Positions 44,151 to 54,932 of a DNA stretch of 64,000 nucleotides are shown piece after piece. The stretch lies in contig NC_012866.1 of NCBI RefSeq assembly GCF_000026945.1, positions 124,001 to 188,000 on the forward strand. The letters are read 5' to 3'. The DNA is from Candida dubliniensis CD36. Its lineage: Eukaryota > Ascomycota > Pichiomycetes > Serinales > Debaryomycetaceae. A program made the translations under genes and the position numbers. Each line of letters starts with the position of its first letter. The first letter of the stretch is position 1. Under the pieces are notes generated by a model, which had not been told where the DNA came from, did no database searches, and saw nothing but the letters and a program-made list of their open reading frames with translations.

Positions 44151-45032
44151 ATGTTTACCAAAGTATCACCAGCAAGTACTATAACTACAACTACTACATT
44201 TACAATGCATAACTCCAATAATACTTGGAAACAAGAATACGATCCTATATTACAACAATACTATTATGTCAATTTACTGGATAATTCCATTTCATTTGAT
44301 TCTCCTTGTGAAGTAATTAACCATAAGAAAAGTACTACTTCTATTGCTGGTACTAGCAAATCATTCTTTATGCCATTTAAAAGATCATCAAGTTATACAA
44401 ATGAAAAAGATTCCAAAAAACAATGTAAATTCACTACAACAAAATCTGCCACCGCCACCACTACAATAGCCAATAAAAAGGGTTCGAATTATTCACTTTA
44501 TCGGTGCCTTAGCTCTGCATTGTCATTAAAGAAAACTAAATCAAATGAATCCACTAATTCTAGTAATAGTAGAAGAGCTTCAAATTGGAAGTCAATTAGT
44601 AGTGATACATTAAATTCTCCAAATGATTCTACAATAATAACACCAACACCAAGTAATAGTGGTATGACTATTGATGTATCAGAAATAATTGATCAAAATA
44701 CCCTTCTAGATGTTGATGCTCATATAGATGATGATTATTTATTGAATAATAATAAATTGAATAATTTTAAGAATTTTGCTGGAACTAATCATATGAGGAA
44801 TTCGAGTGGTTCATATGCTAGTGATGAATCTGAAGATGAATATGAAGAAGAAATACAAATGTTTGATTCTAATTATATTTACAATCCACAAGATACTTAT
44901 TATAATCCTAGAAATGGTGGGTTTTACACTTCTGATTTTGAAGATGAAGAAGACGAAGAACAAGAAGACGATATTGAAAGAGAACATGAAAGAAGAGAAT
45001 TAAGATTACAAATGTTGAAAGAATTGTATTGA
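44151..45032 (+). CDS. WW-like acidic protein of unknown function
   Basis: 293 aa. Residues ~26-53 resemble a WW domain: W26, then YDPILQQYYYVN (Tyr trio 37-39), then ISFDSP, but the second signature Trp is Phe (F49), which is seen in some diverged WW modules. The middle is Ser/Thr/Asn-rich with basic patches, including a phosphorylation-like RRASNWKS. The C-terminus is strongly acidic (Asp/Glu runs 225-285) and ends in a charged helix ERREL then LQMLKELY. An alternative start is M19. No orthologue is recognised; a proline-ligand scaffold role is possible but unproven. First intact gene to the right of the MRS. Confidence 0.7.
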   Translation: MFTKVSPASTITTTTTFTMHNSNNTWKQEYDPILQQYYYVNLLDNSISFDSPCEVINHKKSTTSIAGTSKSFFMPFKRSSSYTNEKDSKKQCKFTTTKSATATTTIANKKGSNYSLYRCLSSALSLKKTKSNESTNSSNSRRASNWKSISSDTLNSPNDSTIITPTPSNSGMTIDVSEIIDQNTLLDVDAHIDDDYLLNNNKLNNFKNFAGTNHMRNSSGSYASDESEDEYEEEIQMFDSNYIYNPQDTYYNPRNGGFYTSDFEDEEDEEQEDDIEREHERRELRLQMLKELY

Positions 45033-46312
45033 AAGTAGTAATGTGTTAATATGTGATGATGATAGCTCGTGTATATATATATATATTTTAATCAATTTGT
45101 TGGGGGAGATGATAATTAAAGAATATTTACACCACCAAGAGGGGGGTTATTTATTACTATCCATTTATTATTTTATATAAAGTTTTTTGTAAGTTTGCAA
45201 TAATAATAATTTATTTCTATATTTGATGAATTGACGATCAAAATAGTTCAATCCAACAATTTCAAATAATCATGTAGATTGTTTAAACTAATACTTTAAT
45301 GACTTAAAATAACTTAAAAGGTAGTAATAATCTTATATGTGGCAAATTGTTAGTGATTTACTTGTAGATTGGTAGCAATTAGCAGAAGCCTTAGGGTTTT
45401 TAAATGATTATACTTTTTGTTGGGTAAAAAAAGTTTAACAACTTACTTTGAACAATTGAAGTTTAGTTAATAATTGTCATTTATAAATTTAAAAACACGT
45501 CTATTAATGTATTGTTGTTGTTGTTGTGTTGTTTATTATAGTTCTAAAGATTGTTCTTATTTTTTTTTTTTACCCCAAAATGGATATAATAGTTAATTAC
45601 AACTATCATTATTCGTAACTATAATATATTGTATTATTACTGTTCGTAAATAGATTTGAATTAAAACGATTACATCTACAACCTAGACCTTGTGTAAGCA
45701 TCGTCGTATATTTTGTTCATATTGTAGAGTAGTTTATCTCAAGTAATATGATATGTAAAATGATGAATTTTACAGAGAATCTTCTAGTACAGTCCAAGCA
45801 GCTTTAATATTGTACATTATCTCTATCTTGCAACAAGTAGACAAGTTTCAAACAATAAGCTGATCATATTTACTAGTGTAAGGCAACAAGAACTGAATTA
45901 TCAAATGAAGTTATTTTAACTTGTCTCTAAAAAACAATTTGGTTCAAAATTTTGCTCCAAAATAAATATAAATTATAGTTTGTCAAAAGTATTTAGTTTT
46001 CTAGAGCCATTTGATAGAATTGAATCAAAAATCAATGTAATTTATCCATATAACGGTTAACCCCCCCCCCACCCTCCAGCTTAGATTAAATTGATATGAC
46101 AACTAATACAAGTAGAATAAATTAGTCCGTGCCACCTGGTAGCTTCCCAAACCAAATAGTCGTGGCAATTAGCTCAAACATTATCAAATTTTTTTTTGTC
46201 TTCAGTTTTTTTTTTTCATGTTTCACACATTCAATCATATCTTCTTCTTCTTTTGTTTGAAAAGCTGATCAACACACTCATACTTCGTACCTACCTATCT
46301 ACAACACTCAAC
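45033..46312. other. Intergenic region upstream of PTA1
   Basis: About 1.3 kb with no gene. Contains T11 (~45560), a (TTG)5 run (~45513) and C10 at 46061-46070. The PTA1 frame is open upstream to 46196 only through a non-ATG codon and a T-rich hydrophobic stretch, judged leader. Confidence 0.45.
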
Positions 46313-48583
46313 ATGTCATCCAATCAAACATCTACTAATGATGTATTGTCTACTCTTAAAGAAAGTAGAAAGTTAGCTCTACGTGAACCTCAAAATTATC
46401 CTGATATATTACGATTTATGTTTTCCATGATCACCAAAGACCCACAAGCACAACAACAAACATCAGAAGTTCAACAATTGATTGTTGATTTTATGTATGA
46501 AACATTTATAAATAATTCTATATTACAACAAAATACCCAAATCGATTTAGCGATTAATTCTTTGGATGCATTAACAATCTTGACCAATGTTCATGATATT
46601 GCCACTTTACGTAAAATCATTGATATATCATGTGTCATATATCGATTAGTTTTCCAGTATGTGGCTCTTAATGCTAATAGTAATCAAATTTGGAGTAAAC
46701 TTACTGAATTGAAAAATTCATTGGTTAATAAATTTCAAAGTAATTTCCCCTTATCACCAAGTGATAATATTGAACATGATTTATTAAGAAATATAGCTAC
46801 AAAATTAGATTTATTAAAATTTATGATGACAATTATTGATATTTCATCGAAAACTCGTATAATTGGTGAACCATTACAAAATCCTAATTCCTTACAATTT
46901 TCATTAAACAATGTCCCACCAAATCATAGTTTAATTAAATATGATCAAATGGAATATGAATCAGAAGCCATTTTTAAATCCATGGTATTAAGAGTTTTCA
47001 ATTATGATATTATTATTGCTCCTTTAATAACTGCCACTTTGAATCATTGTATACTTATAATGAAAAGGAAGCCTCAATTTGTCCCCTTATTATTGAAAAC
47101 AATTGAAAAATATGATACCAATAATAAACTTCAATCCAATTATCAATCATTAGAACAATTTAAATTAGCAAGAAAATACGTTGATAGAAATTTACGTAAT
47201 TTCATAAGTCATTGTCAAAAAAATAAATTAATACCTCCAGAATTTAATACATCATTAGTAAGAATGGCCACTGCTTTAACTGATCGTGGAAATAACATTA
47301 GAAGGAAAAATATATTTGCAATTAATGAACCAAATATTAGAAAAAGAAAATTTGAAGGGTTTTATAATCCTTCAAAGAAAATGAAACAAATGAGTTATAG
47401 TCATTTATATACTTTAAATGATATAAATGATGAACTAAACAATTTTGATTTGAGTACTTTACCACAAAATTATATATCAAATATGGTGGTTAATGCTTTA
47501 CAACGTGCTCCAGTTCCTAAATTAGTAAAGGCATTAGAAATTATTTCAGAAAGGTATACTGATGCTTTCCAAAAACCAAGACCAATTGCTACTCCTATTA
47601 GTCAGAATAATAATAACAATAATAATAACTCTGTGACTGTTGCAACTCCAACGGTAAAACAAGGGGATCCAGAAGTCAATGATGAAGATGAAGAGGATGA
47701 ACGATATGAAGTTGATCTTAATGGAGATTTCTATGATCCACTGAAAGTTTTCAGTTTACCACCTCCTAAAGAATTATCATTCCAAGAGAAGAAGCAGCAT
47801 ATTAGTATTATTATTAATAATTTTTTGAATTTGGCAAGAAAAGGTGGTCCAGAAGTTAATAATAACAATAATGGAGAAGATGAATTAGAATTAAGTGCTG
47901 ATGATAGAAGTGATATTAGTAAAGCATTAACAAGAGCAGCCATTAAAGGTTGGAAAAAAGGTAATTGGTTATTATTATTATCCCGATTAGCCACCAGAGG
48001 AATGAGAACTAAACAAAAAAGTACCAATAATACTGTAAAACAGGAAGGAGAAACAGAAGGTGAAGACATAAAAATGTCACCAGATCAAAAAAATAATCAA
48101 CAATTGAGTGATATGATAAGATCAGCTATACTTGAATATTTTCTGGAAAATGTCCATGGTAGAATCGATATGGTTATAGAATGGCTTAATGAAGAATGGT
48201 ATAGTGAACGAGTTTTCCAACAGAATGAATATCTTAATGAAGGTAAAAACCCCGATAAAGAAATCATTACAACACCAATATATGATATATGGAGTAAGAA
48301 AGTTGTTGATGCTACTGTATCATATATTGAACCAAATGATAAAAAAATATTCCTTCGATTATTGAGTGATTTACCCGAATTAAATGAAGATTTAATTGGA
48401 AGAATTAAATCATTATGTATTGATCCAGGGAGATCAGCAATTGGATTTTTAGCTTTACAATTTTTGATTATGTATAGACCTCCCGTGAAACAAATGTGTA
48501 TTAAAGTTTTACAAGAATTAAGTGAGAGTGATCAAGAAGATATTAGTACTGAAGCTAAAAAGAGGTTAGACAAATTTAAATAA
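46313..48583 (+). CDS. PTA1: Pta1, symplekin-like scaffold of the cleavage/polyadenylation factor
   Basis: 756 aa from ATG 46313 (S. cerevisiae Pta1 is of similar size). The N-terminal ~330 residues form a HEAT-like helical region with the Pta1/symplekin pattern (DVLSTLKESRKLALREPQNY, later YDTNNKLQSNYQSLEQFKLA and KYVDRNLRNF), which in relatives binds Ssu72. A basic segment (RRKNIF, RKRKFEGF, about 348-370) may be a nuclear signal. Asn-rich and acidic linkers (~430-470) lead to a conserved helical C-terminal part (GRIDMVIEWLNEEWYSE, then IGFLALQFLIMYRPPV). Nuclear; joins the cleavage, polymerase and phosphatase modules of CPF for mRNA 3'-end formation. Confidence 0.88.
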   Translation: MSSNQTSTNDVLSTLKESRKLALREPQNYPDILRFMFSMITKDPQAQQQTSEVQQLIVDFMYETFINNSILQQNTQIDLAINSLDALTILTNVHDIATLRKIIDISCVIYRLVFQYVALNANSNQIWSKLTELKNSLVNKFQSNFPLSPSDNIEHDLLRNIATKLDLLKFMMTIIDISSKTRIIGEPLQNPNSLQFSLNNVPPNHSLIKYDQMEYESEAIFKSMVLRVFNYDIIIAPLITATLNHCILIMKRKPQFVPLLLKTIEKYDTNNKLQSNYQSLEQFKLARKYVDRNLRNFISHCQKNKLIPPEFNTSLVRMATALTDRGNNIRRKNIFAINEPNIRKRKFEGFYNPSKKMKQMSYSHLYTLNDINDELNNFDLSTLPQNYISNMVVNALQRAPVPKLVKALEIISERYTDAFQKPRPIATPISQNNNNNNNNSVTVATPTVKQGDPEVNDEDEEDERYEVDLNGDFYDPLKVFSLPPPKELSFQEKKQHISIIINNFLNLARKGGPEVNNNNNGEDELELSADDRSDISKALTRAAIKGWKKGNWLLLLSRLATRGMRTKQKSTNNTVKQEGETEGEDIKMSPDQKNNQQLSDMIRSAILEYFLENVHGRIDMVIEWLNEEWYSERVFQQNEYLNEGKNPDKEIITTPIYDIWSKKVVDATVSYIEPNDKKIFLRLLSDLPELNEDLIGRIKSLCIDPGRSAIGFLALQFLIMYRPPVKQMCIKVLQELSESDQEDISTEAKKRLDKFK

Positions 48584-48889
48584 GTCAATAAATATAAATA
48601 TAGAAAGAAAGAGGAGTGTGTGATAATTATTACAGGATGTAAGTTATGTATAATCTTGTAAATAAAGCCATCGAGCCATTGAGATAAGCGACAAAAATGA
48701 TTTGACTGAGAGTGAGTGCACCAAGTCCTAAAAAAAGCTCACCAACAACAAGAAGAACAAAATCAATCCTTTGCTCTCTTACAAAAATTCAACCCTTTTG
48801 CTCCATTTAATACAAAGATCCAACTAAACAATCATTAAAGTTCTTACGCAACCAATCATACCACAACCAAATACTTTGATCTCATCACA
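48584..48889. promoter_or_regulatory. PTA1-MVP1 intergenic region
   Basis: About 306 bp, holding the PTA1 3' end and the MVP1 leader (CAA/ACCAAC-rich). No distinctive site seen. Confidence 0.35.
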
Positions 48890-51159
48890 ATGAATAGTAA
48901 TATTGAAGATGATCCATGGTCAAGTGGATGGAATGATAATAATACCCCCGTCAATGATCCACTAACAGCAACAACTACAACTCCTTATCATTCCTCATAT
49001 TTAACTTCATCCCAATTATTTACTTCAACAACAACAGGAGGAGGAGGTGGTGGTGGAGGTTATAATAGTACTAATACTCATAATACAATCCCACCAAATT
49101 TAATTAATGTTCCATCATCTTATGAAACAATATATTCTCATTTTATAACTAAATTCAATAATTCTAATTTCAATTTAAATGATTTTGAAATTAATATTAT
49201 TGATAAATTAGTTTCAATGAATTATTTAACTAATTATCAAAAACAAAAAATTTTAGATATTGTTTATGAAAATAATTTATTACCTATTAATCAATCATTT
49301 AAATTTTATCAAATCTTGGGATTATTAGCATTAGAAATTGATGTACCAGGAACTGGAGATTATGTAACTTTACAATTTCGATTGAATAATAATTTACCAG
49401 ATTTACCGGAAAAATTTGTTAATGAAATAACCCAAGAAGAAGAAAAAGAGGAAGACAATGGGTTGCTTGGGAATAGAAATAGACTGATTCAATCACATTC
49501 TGGTAGTGGTGGTAACAAGGATGATTGGAATATTGATGATTCAACTATCAGTGGTGGAAATATTGGTGATCCATTATTAGTTGATCATTCACATATTCAT
49601 GATGATTCAATTGATGAAAATAATTCAATCAACCATAGTCAACAACAACAACAACAACAATCACAATCACAACAAGAAGTAGTAGTTGCACCAAATGTTG
49701 ATTCATCATATATTGAAAAATATATTAATGATATTAAAGATCAATTTAAACCATTATTTTTAGGTCTTGATTTAATTAAAATTAAAGAAGTTCCTGAAAA
49801 AGAAGGAATAATATTTAAGCATATTAATTATATGATTACTCATGATTTAAAAATTGGTGGGACTAGTTCTGGTACTAAAAAAGTCATTCGAAGATATTCT
49901 GATTTTGTATGGTATGTTGTGGATTTACCGAATTCAATTATTTTTAAATTAATTTGTTGTGATTTGCTTACTAACATTTTTAATTTGAATTTAGGTTAAT
50001 GGAATATTTATTAGAAAAATATCCATTTAGGGTGATTCCAGGATTACCTCCCAAAAAATTCACAGGTACGTTTACTCATATTCCCCTTTGGACTTTATTT
50101 TTTGTTTATTAGGATACTAACTTTTTAACCCTAGTAGGAGCTTCACCTGATTCACAATTTTTACAAAGACGTCGTCGAGGATTACATAGATTTTTAAATC
50201 AATTAATCAAACATCCAATATTAAGTCAAGAACCAATTGTTCAATCATTTTTAACTGTACCTACTGATTTAGCCACTTGGAGGAAACAAGCTAAAATTGA
50301 TCCATCATTAGAATTTAAAGGTCAAAAAATTCAAACTGATTTTATAAATGTGATTTGGCCAATTATGGGAGGAAATTTTTTGAAAAAATGGCGTCAAGCT
50401 GAAGAAAATATTCAAAATATAATTGATAAATGGGTTAAAATAATTATATTAGTGGAAAGATATGAAAGAAGACAACAACAAATTAGTTTTGATAATGGGA
50501 AATTTGCTGAAATGTTGAATGGATTTAGTAAATTGAATAATAAAATTTATCCTGATAATGAACATGATGATAATAATGAGAATGATGATGCTGCTGATAC
50601 AAATGAAAATTATAAACAAGATTTTAATTTTAATTCTTCAGGAGATATTACTAATATTAATCAATGTTTGAATTCAATTGGTGAATTTTTCAATAAATCA
50701 TCTCAAGTATTAATTGATGAAAGTTATATTGTTAATACTAAAACTTTAGAAAAATTTAAAAATTATTTGGATTATTTAAATTCTTTACAAGAATTATTTG
50801 AAAGAACTAAACAATTATCTATAAATCAAATTGATATTTTAGATAAGCGTATAAAAGATCAAGAAATTAAATTTAAAAAAATTAGTGAAGAAAATCCTGA
50901 TATTAAAGGTGGTGAATTAATTAAATTAAGACAATCAATTATAAATGATAAACAAGAAATTTTCCAACAATTAAATAAAGATTGGTTAATTAAACAATGT
51001 TGTTTACAAGAATTTATTATTTTCCAAGAAACGCAATTTTTAATTACTGAACTTTGGGTAGAATGGTGTAAAGATCGATTGAAATGTCAAGAGAAATTAG
51101 TTGGATTATATGATAATTTAAATCAAGAAATTATTCATGATATGCCACTAGAGAGATGA
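48890..51159 (+). CDS. MVP1: Mvp1 sorting nexin (PX-BAR), two introns
   Basis: Exons 48890-49911, 49995-50065 and 50135-51159. Intron 1 (49912-49994, 83 nt) has GTATGT, a perfect TACTAAC at 49969-49975 and TTTAG. Intron 2 (50066-50134, 69 nt) has GTACGT, TACTAAC at 50115-50121 and CTAG followed at once by TAG, a possible second acceptor. Splicing gives 705 aa. The N-terminus is Asn/Gln-rich with EH-like helices (~80-150). The PX domain spans ~275-395 and is rebuilt across both introns: RRYSDFVW, LMEYLLEKYPFRVIPGLPPK, then RRRRGLHRFLNQL. A BAR-like helical C-terminus follows. Mvp1 acts on endosomes in retrograde and vacuolar sorting with Vps1. Read-through of intron 1 gives a false early stop at 49999. 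Confidence 0.92.
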
Positions 51160-51218
51160 TCTTTACCTTGCTACTACCTGCTATTCTATTCCCAATTCTT
51201 ATATATCTATATACTAGT

Positions 51219-51677
51219 TTATTTCATTTCATTTTCCCATTTGTTTATTAATTCATGATATGATTCATTAGTTCCTGTAGGATTGTTACTCTTTTTCAAA
51301 TTCAAATCTTCATCAAAATATGATTTTTTTAAAACATTAACAATATTTAATTCCTTTTTCGCTTCATTGAATCTTGTCAATTGTTCATCTTTGGTTTCAC
51401 ATTGATTAATTAAATTTGCTAGGATTTTACCAACTTGAATCCCTAATTTAGCACCTTCAGGATATCCATCATCAAATCCTTGTTGTAATGAAGATTCTTT
51501 AGATTGAGTTATTCCATCAACATATCCTTTTTTATAATGTGATCGTATTATATCATTTTCAAGTATTAGTTTACTATCATCATCTGACCAAATGTCATCA
51601 TCTTCCACATTGCCTGTTGTTGATTTGGTGGTGGGGACTTCATTATTTTTACATGAACAATCTCCTTGACATGTCAT
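51219..51677 (-). CDS. YAE1: Yae1, Fe-S cluster targeting adaptor
   Basis: 152 aa. The hallmark deca-GX3 array is clear: G51-YVD-G55, then G67-FDD-G71-YPE-G75-AKL-G79-IQV-G83. The N-terminus is Cys-containing (CQGDCSC) with an acidic DDDIWSDDD patch; the C-terminal half is helical. Yae1 with Lto1 recruits the cytosolic Fe-S assembly targeting complex to the ABC protein Rli1, needed for ribosome recycling. Tail-to-tail with MVP1 (59 bp between stops) and divergent from WHI2. Confidence 0.92.
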   Translation of the reverse strand: MTCQGDCSCKNNEVPTTKSTTGNVEDDDIWSDDDSKLILENDIIRSHYKKGYVDGITQSKESSLQQGFDDGYPEGAKLGIQVGKILANLINQCETKDEQLTRFNEAKKELNIVNVLKKSYFDEDLNLKKSNNPTGTNESYHELINKWENEMK

Positions 51678-52109
51678 TATGGGGTATAGATTATGTTGGA
51701 GTATGGTTTAACTAAATAAGTTATAAGTTATAAAATTGAACCTTGTATTGTATGTATTGTAGAAGAAGAAGAAGAAAAAGAAATTGGTAATTCGTGCACT
51801 ACTTTTTTCTTCTCTCTCTTTCATTGCTTTTCTTTCACCAAAAGAAGAGTTTGAAATAACAAACAGTTTATGTCCATCCATAACTTTTCTTCTTTTTAAT
51901 TAAGGATACTATTGAATAACTAAACTTATTCTTATTCCATATTTGATTATTTATTTTATTTTATTTTATTTTATTTTATTTATTGATATAGTACTAATTG
52001 ACTTTGGTTCAGTTCAACATATTAAACATTCCCACATCTACCTCATCATCAATCAATCAATTGTTGTTGATAAAAAATAAAGATAACCACACATTTATAC
52101 CTATTCATC
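51678..52109. promoter_or_regulatory. Shared YAE1/WHI2 divergent promoter region
   Basis: About 430 bp between two divergent genes. Contains GAAGAA repeats (51760-51780) and a (TTTTA)6 stretch at ~51952-51980. No specific factor site recognised. A 65-codon frame from 51998 overlaps the WHI2 start in another frame and is not credible. Confidence 0.4.
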
Positions 52110-53318
52110 ATGTCTGCTTCTACATCTACCTCGTCACATCAACAACCACAAGATATTATAACTCAAGTCACGCCGCATCAACAAGATTCATTTAATACTA
52201 CTTCAATTGATGATCAATCCGATATTGGTGGTGGTGGTGGTGATTATAATTCTATTATTCATTTAAATATTCGAGGTAAAGAATTCACTATTACTCGAGA
52301 TGATTTAATGAGTTTACCTGAAAGTATATTATTATGCTTATTTCCAAATGGAGTTTTCCTTGATGTTAATGGTAATGTAATAAATAATTTAACAGAAGAT
52401 GATATTGTTTATGTTAATTTTGATCCTCAAACATTTCAATATATTATTAACACTTTTTATCAAGCTCAACAAGATTTAATTCAAATGTCAAGTAATGCAA
52501 CCAGTTCAAATTTGACCCCAGTAACTAGTCACAATAATAATAATCGTCATCATAATCATCGACAAGAAAATATATTGGAAACTAAACCAGCAATTATTGT
52601 TTTACGAGAAGATTTAGATTTTTATGTTATTCCTCCATTTGAAGGATTAAATAATGAACAAATGAAACAATTAAAATTAGGAGTTAGTATACAATTATTA
52701 AAGAATAAATTAATTTTTTCTGGGTTAGGATATAAATTTGAAGATGAAGAAGAACAAGATGAACAACAAAATAAATCAAGTAAAGGATTAGGACCTGCAG
52801 AACAACATTTATTTGATATGTTATGTTCTTCTGGATTTGAAGTAAAAGATAAATGGGGTTGTCGATCATTAGAACCAAATAAATGTGTTGTTTCTTCATT
52901 ACTGTTGGTAAGATTGAAAACTAACCCCCCACCAGGTGAAACTCCACCAGATTCTCCTTCATTAGATCCTGTCACTTCACAATCAAGTACCACTGGTGGT
53001 GGGAATGGTCGTTCACGATCAAGATCAAGAATTGCTCAATTGGCAAGTAGTGCCTCAAGAGCAGCTCTGAGATCATTATCATCGAAAAGAAATAAACCTG
53101 ATAATAGTACTCAAACAAAATTATTATTATTTTGGAGGAAACCAGCAAGAAAATGTTGGTGGTCTCATGATTGGGTCACTATAGAAATTGATGCTCCAGA
53201 GTTATTTAAATCAATGAAAAATATAAATTTAAATGGAAGCAATAATAATAAAATGTCAGTTAAAGTTCATATAAGAAGAGTTTGGACTTTAGAATTATCA
53301 ATTATCGGAGTTCAATAA
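52110..53318 (+). CDS. WHI2: Whi2-like BTB-domain stress regulator
   Basis: 402 aa. After a Ser/Gln-rich N-terminus (1-45), a BTB/T1-like domain runs from ~49 to ~126 (IIHLNIRGKEFTITRDDLMS, LPESILLCLFPNG, then DDIVYVNFDPQTFQYIINTF), which is the Whi2 signature fold. A conserved region follows (VLREDLDFYVIPP, later LFDMLCSSGFEVKDKWGCRS) and a basic C-terminal part with LFWRKPARKCWWSHDWVTIE. Whi2 binds the Psr1/Psr2 phosphatases, restrains TORC1 in low amino acids and supports the general stress response. The coding strand just after the stop is extraordinarily G-rich (see separate entry). Confidence 0.85.
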   Translation: MSASTSTSSHQQPQDIITQVTPHQQDSFNTTSIDDQSDIGGGGGDYNSIIHLNIRGKEFTITRDDLMSLPESILLCLFPNGVFLDVNGNVINNLTEDDIVYVNFDPQTFQYIINTFYQAQQDLIQMSSNATSSNLTPVTSHNNNNRHHNHRQENILETKPAIIVLREDLDFYVIPPFEGLNNEQMKQLKLGVSIQLLKNKLIFSGLGYKFEDEEEQDEQQNKSSKGLGPAEQHLFDMLCSSGFEVKDKWGCRSLEPNKCVVSSLLLVRLKTNPPPGETPPDSPSLDPVTSQSSTTGGGNGRSRSRSRIAQLASSASRAALRSLSSKRNKPDNSTQTKLLLFWRKPARKCWWSHDWVTIEIDAPELFKSMKNINLNGSNNNKMSVKVHIRRVWTLELSIIGVQ

Positions 53319-53330
53319 GAGTCGAACCAA

Positions 53331-53356
53331 GGGGGGGCGGGAGTGGGGGAGGGGGG
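53331..53356 (+). other. G-quadruplex-type motif in the WHI2 3' region
   Basis: On the + strand (same sense as WHI2), 13 bases after the TAA: G7-C-G3-AGT-G5-A-G6. Four or more G runs of at least three with loops of 1-3 bases satisfy the usual G4 pattern. This is striking in AT-rich DNA. Confidence 0.75.
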
Positions 53357-53613
53357 CAGTTGCATATATGTATATTTGTTAAGTTATTTAATTTTCAAGT
53401 CTTTATCCTTTCTCTAATAATGTTTAATCTATAATGTGTATAAGTTTAATAAAGAGTTATCTAGTCAGTACTATGTGAGTGTGCGAGTGTTTTGGATACA
53501 CGGTTGATGGTGTAAAAAAAAAAAAAAGAAACTTGAACTATTTCAAGACGTGTTTTTTTTTTTTTTTTTTCAACCTTCTTCTTCTTCTCCACCAACATCA
53601 ATATAATTAATCA

Positions 53614-54708
53614 ATGGATAGCATTACCACTAGCAGTATTAGGAAACAGAAAAATCAAGCTTATGAAGAAGAAAAACTTCATCATACTCCATGGGTTGAA
53701 AAATATCGTCCAAAATCTCTTTCTGATGTATCATCACAAGAACATACCATTAAAGTTTTAACTCAAACAATTAAATCAGGGAATTTACCTCATATGTTAT
53801 TTTATGGCCCTCCAGGAACAGGGAAAACTTCCACAATATTAGCATTAGCTAAAGAATTATATGGACCAAATTTATATAAATCTCGAGTATTAGAATTAAA
53901 TGCTAGTGATGAAAGAGGTATATCAATTGTACGTGAAAAAATTAAAAATTTTGCTCGATTAACTATAAGTAACCCTACCAAGGAAGATTTGGCCAATTAT
54001 CCTTGTCCTCCTTATAAAATCATTATATTAGATGAAGCTGATTCAATGACTTATGATGCTCAATCGGCATTAAGAAGAACCATGGAAAATTATGCTGGAA
54101 TTACAAGATTTGTATTGATTTGTAATTATATTACCAGAATTATTGATCCAATAACTTCTCGTTGTTCAAAATTTCGATTTAAATTATTAAATAATGAAAA
54201 TGCTCAATTAAGATTAAAATATATTGGTCAACAAGAAAATTTACGATTTGATAAAGGTCAAGAAGATCAAGTGATTCAAGAATTATTAAAAATTAGTGGT
54301 GGAGATTTACGTAAAGCTATTACTTATTTACAATCAGCTGCTAAATTGAGTGAAACTTTTGATATTAATGATCATCAAAGTTTAATTACTATTCAATCAA
54401 TTAGAGAAACCGCAGGGATTTTACCTGATGATATCTTATTAGAATTAATTCAATTAATGAAACAAAAAAGTATTCAACAAACTAAATTAATTAAATATAT
54501 TGATCAATCAATTATATTATCAGGTTGGAGTGCACAAATATTACTTGATCAATTACATGATAAATTGATTTTAGATGAATCAATTAATTCATTACTGAAA
54601 AATAAGATTTCTCAAATATTTTTCCAACTGGATCGAAAATTAAATAATGGTACGGATGAACATATTCAATTATTGAATGTTTTATTACAAATATCTCAAG
54701 TTTTATAA
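53614..54708 (+). CDS. RFC2: Replication factor C subunit Rfc2
   Basis: 364 aa AAA+ clamp-loader small subunit. RFC box II PWVEKYRPKSL at 26-36; Walker A GPPGTGKTS at 65-73; the NASDERGI motif (96-103); Walker B IIILDEAD at 136-143; sensor 1 CNY (170-172); arginine-finger motif SRC at 182-184; sensor 2 GGDLRKAITYLQ further on. The KSRVLELNASDERGISIVRE and YPCPPYKIIILDEADSM stretches fit Rfc2 better than Rfc3, Rfc4 or Rfc5. The pentamer opens PCNA and loads it on primer ends; Rfc2 also serves Rad24-, Ctf18- and Elg1-RLC complexes. Convergent with the next gene (224 bp). Confidence 0.95.
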   Translation: MDSITTSSIRKQKNQAYEEEKLHHTPWVEKYRPKSLSDVSSQEHTIKVLTQTIKSGNLPHMLFYGPPGTGKTSTILALAKELYGPNLYKSRVLELNASDERGISIVREKIKNFARLTISNPTKEDLANYPCPPYKIIILDEADSMTYDAQSALRRTMENYAGITRFVLICNYITRIIDPITSRCSKFRFKLLNNENAQLRLKYIGQQENLRFDKGQEDQVIQELLKISGGDLRKAITYLQSAAKLSETFDINDHQSLITIQSIRETAGILPDDILLELIQLMKQKSIQQTKLIKYIDQSIILSGWSAQILLDQLHDKLILDESINSLLKNKISQIFFQLDRKLNNGTDEHIQLLNVLLQISQVL

Positions 54709-54932
54709 AAAAGAAGAAATCGGTAATTGTATTATATAATAATATAAATAAATAAATAAGCATAAAATTTATTACAAGATTTGTAGTTTGAGAGACAATG
54801 ATATTAAACATTTCGTATATTACTTTACTCTGCAAAAAAAAAAAAAATGAAAAACTATAAAATTATGAACAAGAAATTGATTAATGAGTTTCTCATACTC
54901 TCACATAATACGTTTTCCTTTCAGTTAAACTA

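Noticed and set aside
46196..46312. 39-residue hydrophobic N-terminal extension of Pta1 (signal-peptide-like)
   Set aside because: It starts with a non-ATG codon in T-rich leader; a nuclear CPF subunit should not have a signal peptide.
49999..50350. Two separate genes at MVP1 (split near 50 kb)
   Set aside because: Two canonical introns with TACTAAC branch sites reconnect the frames and restore a continuous PX domain.
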